In this document: positions 57,797 through 64,000 of the stretch, in pieces | Layout: each line of letters opens with the position of its first letter | How positions within the stretch are numbered: the first letter of the stretch is position 1 | Assembly: GCF_000218685.1 (NCBI RefSeq) | Contig: NW_006763301.1 | Span: 1,116,001-1,180,000 of the forward strand | Direction: 5' to 3' | Source: Serpula lacrymans var. lacrymans S7.9 | Taxonomy: Eukaryota; Basidiomycota; Agaricomycetes; Boletales; Serpulaceae | DNA: 64,000 nucleotides | Program-made: the position numbers and the translations under genes | Notes under the pieces: model-generated | The model's database searches: none | What the model was told of the DNA's origin: nothing | The model's input: only the letters and a program-made list of their open reading frames with translations

Positions 57797-60591
57797 AACG
57801 CACGCTTTCATATCATGTCAAGTGATACTCCAACAACAACGTCGAATGGTTGCTTTTGAACACGTCTCCTCTAAAATACGATGCCAAGTTGAGACCTTGA
57901 GGTTCAACACACATCGGTATCTGCTATACGTATACAAGGGTGATCGTGGCTTGCGTGATGCGTCTGTTTTTGTCCGCCTCATAATCTGTGAGTTTCATCT
58001 TTGTTCGGCCTCCACGGCGCTGGTATTGTCCACTCGGACAGTATTTGATATCTTGTAAAAGGCATGTTAGAAAGTTCTGCATAAAAGTACTAAATTGACG
58101 CTTAAATCACCTCGCAGGTACCACAAAATGGATGGGTTTCGTTCATACCTTCAAGCTCAACTACTAGTCATTGTATCCCAACCTCGCCCATCAAAATCAA
58201 ATTATCACTCCCAACTATTACACTGCTTTTTTTTAGCTACACACGTTCTCCAATACGCTAAGGCAGACCCCAGCCACATGTTCGAAACGCTGTTCGGCGC
58301 TTTTACCTTGGAACTATGATACCTACAACAAGGTCTAGAACACGCCGATATGTGTCGCGACTCGTGAACGCCATTGCACGACGCAACTGTCTTCATCCCC
58401 CTTGAGCTCTGCTGTCTCCTCAGTTTTGGTTGGACTTGTATGGCGGTGATATCAACCACTTGCTCGCGTACTCAATACCATACCGCGATTGGAGGTATGG
58501 AAATTTTCTTTACATACGAGCACTGGATTCATGCGAACTGCCTTGTAGATAACAAAAAACTTTCTCTCTTCTTGCACTCATGGTGCTCTACAACAAATGA
58601 TGTGCATCGCATCCTTACCTAGCGAAATCAACTCATGTACAGCTATCCTCTTATACGTAAAGAAAAGGACGATCACGATATCGAAGCCCTGCTTGGAATG
58701 GGTGCCTTTGCTGTGGTACCAGAACAACGTCCTGTTGCGTATACCCAGCTCCAGTATTGGTTGGAAGTCGAACCCGCTCCATAACGTACGCGTATGATCG
58801 TCTGAGTCACCCTTGACTTTCTGTTAGTGTTTGGTATCGATCAAAGGTTCGCTAAATTTCTCTACATATTGGATTCATTTTTGACGATAGGACGGGATTT
58901 GGTTTCGCACATACTCCTATGCGATGTCGGTGCTATAGTTGCCCTAATATACCTTATATCTTCCCTGCTGGCAGGACCAACTCTTATCAATCAGCCTCGG
59001 GTTCAAACAACTTGGAAGTATCCCAACTGCATGGATAAACTGTAACCCCCACAACAAGGCCCTGGCGTCTACAAGCCCAATAAGAACATGCCAATACCCC
59101 ATCGAGTATCGCTGAATCATCGCATTCATGATACAGTCCCATCGTCCGCGGTTCTCTTCGCTTCATCTCCCGATCCCTTGTACGACATCCAATGCCATGA
59201 TGATGTGCAGGTATGTGCAGTGCTCGGTACGGTGCGACGTCTTTCTTCCGTATCAGATGTGTTACTTGACTTGGCAGATCACTGAGGACGCGACGTTGAT
59301 GATGAGCGTTTGCATTTTATTTCGCTTTCTGCAGTGTACGTACACTGCATGTGTCATGGATGAGCTGTTTGAGGTTACGCACACAGTGAATGAATACCTA
59401 TCTTGCCCTTGCATTCTGGAGCGTCATGACGGAACAAAAGGGGGAAAGCGCGCAGGCCATCACGTCTGGGGGTCCAAGTCTGCACCAAGGATCAAGCTAG
59501 GCTCCCGGGGCAAAGTCCACCGCAACCCATGATCACGAGCACCCTCCCCCACACGCCCACCCTGTCCAGGTCGCCGCTGCCCACCTGACCACCTTCGCAA
59601 GTTCGAATACGGTGAAGTTCCTCGGTACTCCCCGCGGCTGCTGTGATCAGCGGTTCATTCGATCAGGCTCCAACGATATCAAGAACGAAGTGGAAGACGA
59701 GAATAAGGCGATGATCTCGACCCGAGAATACCGGGCTAGAGTTGAACATGGTCTGCCAATAATAGACGAAGGACCGTTGTTCTAGCGCTATTCCTCGGAT
59801 TTGGTAGGGGTATGGGCTTGAGCGTGGCTGAGCGCTGAGTGCTGAGCGTTTCAATGTTCAGTGAACAAGGCGCTATTCAGCATGTCATGTGCACCTGCAG
59901 TCTAAGCGCTTGGTATACGTCAAGTCTATGTTGAGGATATTACTGTTACCCGTATACTGACGGCATATGCGTTTCGTGAAACATCAGCATCAGCCCATTT
60001 TGTGAAACCATGATCGCGAACTTTTGCTCTGTTTTTGGTGATCCATTGAGGCTTCTTGAAAGAAATGATGAACTTGGGATAACACCTGCCGGCTGAAGCG
60101 CTGAAGGCTCGGCACAAATGGAGTGTCGATGATACGTTGAACCATGTAACATCATATTGTGATCTCTCACTCGTTCTACCAACTCTCGGATCTATGTGCA
60201 GTGGGCCTTTCTTACCCCTGGCATTCTCATTCCCCTGAAGCCCTCTCATGGAACGGTCCAGCTTCGGGGCACTTGCTGTTCTACACATGGGGCACATCAA
60301 CAATGGATTCAACCATGCACTGCGATAAACGTTATCATTCCACGTTGGCGTCTTGTACAGTATAATTGACCCGGGCATTAACGACGACGTACTCCACAAC
60401 AATGTCCACAATACAAACAGATTATGATAGCAAAAAGCATCGTATCAACTTCGTAACAGTCGTAATAGTGCTATGTAATATAGTCAAGAAGATTGTTCTA
60501 AAATGTTCACAAAGTCCAGCAACAGAAAAAAGGTCCATCTCGGCTAAACAACCAGTCCGAAAAAGAAAGAAATAGTCATGCAGCAATCGTC
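57797..60591. other. Gene-poor region with ORF fragments, 2.8 kb
   Basis: No gene can be supported. Plus-strand pieces with coding-like composition occur in different frames (for example QFWLDLYGGDINHLLAYSIP near 58430, SYPLIRKEKDDHDIEALLGM ending with a stop at 58782, and FGIDQRFAKFLYILDSFLTI near 58830), separated by stops. They may be relics of one or more genes. A 161-codon minus-strand ORF at 59926-60411 shows no recognisable motif. Confidence 0.35.
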
Positions 60592-61139
60592 CTAATTAGT
60601 AATGTTCATGGAGACATTGTGGAACTCCATGTAGGGGTTGTATCCAGCCTGTAATAGTGAGGTTAAGGCAGGAATTACAATGAATTGGGAATAGGAAACT
60701 TACGCCAATGAGTGCAACGTGAGTGACCGACAACAGAGCAGATCCATTTTGGAAAGAGGGTGGTATCTGAACTGTGAAGTTCTGGTTGGGCTGCTGGTGC
60801 ATTGGGTTGGGGTTGGGTTCTACTGGGCTGAAGTTTCCATTGTAGAGGATAGTTCCGAGCCACTCCGACGGAGGTAGACATGCCCTCGTAGCGCAAGACT
60901 GGAGAGCGATGACGACGGCTACCTCTTCAGAACCCGACAAGGAGTTCTATAACAAGCTCAGTAAAAAAAGGAATCGATTGACTGTGACGAACAAGGAGAC
61001 TCACGGGGCGCTCAACGTCAACGGTAAAGTTACTGCCAGGGGAAAGTGATACGCCATTCGAAGGTGCGGTGACGAACACGTTCTGGGCATAGGCAGCAGT
61101 AGCGAACAAGGATCCGACGATGAAAGGGATGAATCTCAT
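60592..61139 (-). CDS. Small secreted protein, paralogue A
   Basis: Three exons, ~145 residues. Signal peptide MRFIPFIVGSLFATAAYAQ with predicted cleavage after AYA-Q. Mature: NVFVTAPSNGVSLSPGSNFT VDVERP, intron, SLSGSEEVAVVIALQSCATR ACLPPSEWLGTILYNGNFSP, QNFTVQIPPSFQNGSALLSV THVALIG, intron, AGYNPYMEFHNVSMNITN. Two Cys in SC-x3-AC, several N-glycosylation sequons, and a beta-sandwich-like hydrophobic pattern. It is a family of small secreted proteins I associate with mushroom genomes, of unknown function. A TATA-like box (61233-61239, minus strand TATAAAT) lies about 95 bases before the ATG. Paralogous to the gene at 63216. Confidence 0.85.
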
Positions 61140-61232
61140 GGCGATTAGTGACAGAAAGTTAAGAGAGTAGTAGTGGTGATATGTTTTCTGGGTGGAGAAC
61201 GAAGATGGAAAACATACGAATTTTAAATGGGT

Positions 61233-61239
61233 ATTTATA
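61233..61239 (-). promoter_or_regulatory. TATA-like box of secreted paralogue A
   Basis: TATAAAT on the minus strand, about 95 bases upstream of ATG 61139. Paralogue B has a TATA box at a similar distance. Confidence 0.5.
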
Positions 61240-63123
61240 CTATGTAGGGCGTATGGCAGTGGCGGAAATGACCCCGTTGGATTACGTAGAGGAAAAAAGG
61301 AAAATATGCACCGCCCGAGGAATAAAGCGGAGTGGGCATGCAAGCGGGCATGGTTGACCGAAAATGAACGGGGACAGGAGATCATGGGACGCCCGTGCAG
61401 AAAGAAGCCCCACTTCGCGGTGAACACGTTTAGACCAGAAGTCAGCTTTTGCGAAGGAATCAATAATCATGATGCGGCAGTGGGGCTGCACCGGGTACAG
61501 TATGAAGGCAGCCAAAGCGATACTGAGAGCTTGAATGGTATCTATGCCCAAAACCTACGTTCATAAGATGAGACAGAGAAATGCCATGTTTACACCTGAC
61601 GTTGCAATGGCAGCTTTCTTTTACATTAATGCCCTCAAGAGGAAAACGTTTGGTTCTGTCCTGGTAGTTTTGGAGTATGAATGTACATGGGTTTTTAAAC
61701 AGGTTACGTCATGCAAACCCTATTCTACGCCGGCCTTGAAAAGTTGGTTGCTTTTCGTCGATCCTTCCTCTCTGCCTCGAGGACTCAACGTTCCCACCAC
61801 CACCCTCGAATGCGAACAAAAAACGCTTGCAGTTGCTTAGGACCTCCCCCCACCGTGGTAGAATCTTGCTAACTGGAGTAGCAGTCGTGCTAGAAATCAC
61901 TCTAGTGCGATCAGTGAGGTCGTGTCGTCAAAAGCTCACTCAAAGCACTAAATGTCCCGCATCTTCAGGCTCAAATACATTACCGTGTTCGCGATTTCTG
62001 CAAGCCCGTTAGCACACTGTTGGTCACCGGCAGTGCCGTTCAACGTTCGACTTGAAGATAGATGGAACTTGGCAGTACTAGTACTATGGCTCTGCCATGT
62101 TGCTGATCCCGCTAAATAGATGTATCCGCCCATACCTCGTCTGCTCGTACGAGACACAGTCTTAGTAAGAGTTGACAAGATGTGATTCGTCAACCCACTC
62201 AGTAAACTCACTCACCTCATCGCTTGTGGTTTCTAGAGCACAACTGCACGTCAGTCGTTCCTCCCAGCTACATGATATATAATGGACCCCAATGTCGCCA
62301 TTCAAATATCAAGGTTACAATTCAGGTTCCCCCTTTTCAAGGCTGGAACTATTGGCTTGGTGTCGATCACTAACGCAAGACCTCGTCCTGTTCAATTGTA
62401 GCCATAGTTGTATGCGCTATGCAATACTGTTCAAGTCTCCCCCGAAGGTAGCGCTTGATCTTGAAACAGCTTTTGTAACGGCATCACAATTTAATCCTGG
62501 AACTGATGTTTCAAACATATTTTTACTACGATCCAAGCAGTTGGACAACATACCTAGTCATTGTTTCCCTCATTCAACTATCAGTCTTTGAACACTGTAC
62601 TAAGTACGAGTGTCATGCATGTCATGTCCGAATTGCACCGAGCATTAGACCGGAGTATGAATGTGATTACGTCATCGTCTATTTTGGACGCCCTTGTTCT
62701 GCTCCAGCCATCTTCGAACGTTGGCGAGCTTTAGGTTCTGCCTCATGCATCAAGCGTTCCAAACATGCCCTAGCGTCTGGCAAGTTATTGCATGAACACG
62801 TGCTCAAGCTCTATTCCAGTCCTACCACCCACAAAGGCGTCTTTTGAAATCATCTTTCGCCTTCACAGGATGTTGCCAATTGTGATTTGATTGACGGGAT
62901 GTAATGCCCAGGCCATGGAACAACCCTACTCATCCTCGAAACTTCCCGGAAATCCCAACAAATCCAGTGCATCTTATCGCCGGCATCTCCTTCCAAACAG
63001 GCACCACTGGTTCTGCCTCACTCCGGCTCACCCATCACCGTGTTTACGGTTGGAAATAGGACCGACAACGTAAGGCCGTCATTGTTATTTTTTGAAACGC
63101 ACAGCTTATATTTGGGTCCCCTG
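61240..63123. other. Intergenic between divergent secreted-protein paralogues, 1.9 kb
   Basis: No gene supported. A short plus-strand piece at ~62960-63073 (ILSPASPSKQAPLVLPHSGS then PITVFTVGNRTDN before GTAAG) faintly resembles a degenerated first exon of the same secreted family. A fragment at 62506-62590 (MFQTYFYYDPSSWTTYLVIV) looks like one membrane helix of a lost gene. Confidence 0.35.
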
Positions 63124-63130
63124 TATAAAA
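63124..63130 (+). promoter_or_regulatory. TATA box of secreted paralogue B
   Basis: TATAAAA 86 bases before ATG 63216, the expected spacing for a short leader. Confidence 0.6.
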
Positions 63131-63215
63131 GGCTTACATTTCTATTATTTTAAACACCAGCTCTCCTCTACGACTTCGCTTTAGCTTATTCTAAATCCAC
63201 TCCATAACCCAAGTC

Positions 63216-63776
63216 ATGTTCAAGTCTATCATCTCCCTCGCTCTCTTCGCTGGTGCTGCTTTCGCCCAGAATGTCGCGATTGCCCACCCCGCTCAAGGCG
63301 CCTCGGTGGCTCCAGGTAGCACCTTGATTGTTCAGCTTGACAAGCCAGTAAGTGAAAATCATTTATATGTTCACGTCCTTTGCTAACAGTTAAACCTCTG
63401 TTTGTAGAACTCTCTGTCTCCTTCTGAAGAAGTTGCTGTTGTCATCGGCATTCAGTCTTGCTCTAAATATGCCTGCTCCGCTCCTGCCGATATTTTGGGT
63501 GAAATCTTGTACAACGGAGCTTACAACCCCGTGTACCACGAGCCCCAGTTGCCTCCTTACCAAAACATCTCCGTGACGATCCCAGCTTCATTCCCTAATG
63601 GAACTGCCCAGATCGGCATTGTTCACGTGAACCTGATCGGCGTACGTATTTCTGCCCCTGGTTATGCTGTTGTAGTGCCTTGCTTGTCGTAACATTCTGA
63701 CATTGACGTTCTTTTCTTTCAGGCTGGTCCGATGCCCAACCTCCAGACTCTGAACCAGACGATCACGATCGCTTAA
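63216..63776 (+). CDS. Small secreted protein, paralogue B
   Basis: Three exons with introns at the same two places as paralogue A (after LDKP and after VNLIG). Signal peptide MFKSIISLALFAGAAFAQ. Mature: NVAIAHPAQGASVAPGSTLI VQLDKP, SLSPSEEVAVVIGIQSCSKY ACSAPADILGEILYNGAYNP, YQNISVTIPASFPNGTAQIG IVHVNLIG, AGPMPNLQTLNQTITIA, stop 63776. Shares with paralogue A the block S-x-SEEVAVVI-x-QSC-x3-AC, the LG-x-ILYNG block, the NxTVxIPxSFxNG block and the final AG. Probably an abundant extracellular or cell-wall protein; no enzymatic motif seen. Confidence 0.87.
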
Positions 63777-64000
63777 AATCAGGGATATGGGCCATTTGAA
63801 GCAACGACTAAAAATGAAAATATGAACAATTTAGCATGGGGTTTTCTTGATTATACTGGACATTATGATAGGACTATCTGACATTACATGATATGGGACT
63901 TTATATTCACAATGCACTTTTACTCTAATACTTTTTACCAGAGCTTGTTGTTATCCTAAACCAACGAACGATTTGGACATCAGAACTCTTGTCACTCCCA
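63777..64000. other. 3' flank of secreted paralogue B
   Basis: AT-rich 3' UTR and intergenic DNA to the window end. Nothing else seen. Confidence 0.5.

Noticed and set aside
59926..60411. 161-codon minus-strand ORF
   Set aside because: Begins at a true ATG but composition is erratic, and no domain, splice context or similarity is visible.

Overview
The window is nuclear DNA of a filamentous basidiomycete, most likely an Agaricomycete. Genes are dense and on both strands. Nearly every coding sequence is interrupted by short introns of about 50-60 bases with GT(A/G)NGT donors and CTNAC-like branch sites. The proteins recognised are fungal housekeeping genes (PAM17, MPH1/FANCM, MTC1, RPN6, RPN7, APN1, a NIMA kinase, ADE8), together with a Plavaka-type DNA transposon and a small secreted protein family typical of mushroom-forming fungi. 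No rRNA, tRNA, CRISPR array or bacterial-style operon was seen.

Layout. 1-4.4 kb: a 5'-truncated ankyrin/Clp-type AAA+ ATPase gene, a doubtful tiny ORF and a membrane-anchored SH3 protein. 4.9-10.8 kb (minus): PAM17 (mitochondrial import motor) and the MPH1/FANCM DNA helicase. 11-14.5 kb (plus): MTC1 and an unrecognised low-complexity-headed gene. 15.3-18.9 kb: the proteasome lid genes RPN6 and RPN7, head to head. 19.2-24.5 kb (plus): a BTB/POZ protein and an ABC half-transporter. 25.3-28.6 kb: a BuGZ/ZNF207-like zinc-finger gene divergent from an alpha/beta-hydrolase. 28.8-34.7 kb: a large amidohydrolase (internally duplicated, second half lacking metal ligands) divergent from APN1. 34.8-38.9 kb: a NIMA/NEK kinase divergent from an OB-fold, SHLD2-like gene. 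39.2-40.9 kb: a hypothetical gene and ADE8. 41-51 kb: a long gene-poor stretch around one bHLH transcription factor gene. 51.2-57.8 kb: a Plavaka-type element with 68-base imperfect terminal inverted repeats, a transposase gene and a divergent partner gene. 57.8-60.6 kb: gene-poor. 60.6-63.8 kb: two divergent paralogous genes for small secreted proteins.

Organisation. Five housekeeping or enzyme pairs, plus the two transposon genes, are arranged head to head with 166-256 bases between start codons, so bidirectional promoters dominate. Several of these promoters carry ACGCGT (MCB-like) or CACGTG (E-box) cores. Genome maintenance is over-represented (MPH1, MTC1, APN1, the OB-fold gene, the NEK kinase), and proteostasis is represented by RPN6, RPN7 and the Clp-like ATPase.

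Most interesting points: the amidohydrolase with a dead second half; the structured transposon with a slippage deletion in its partner gene; the shared RPN6/RPN7 promoter with twin GACGCGTC palindromes; the SHLD2-like OB-fold gene; and three predicted GC-AG introns. All exon joins were made by eye from splice signals and reading frame. Outer boundaries are firmer than internal junctions.
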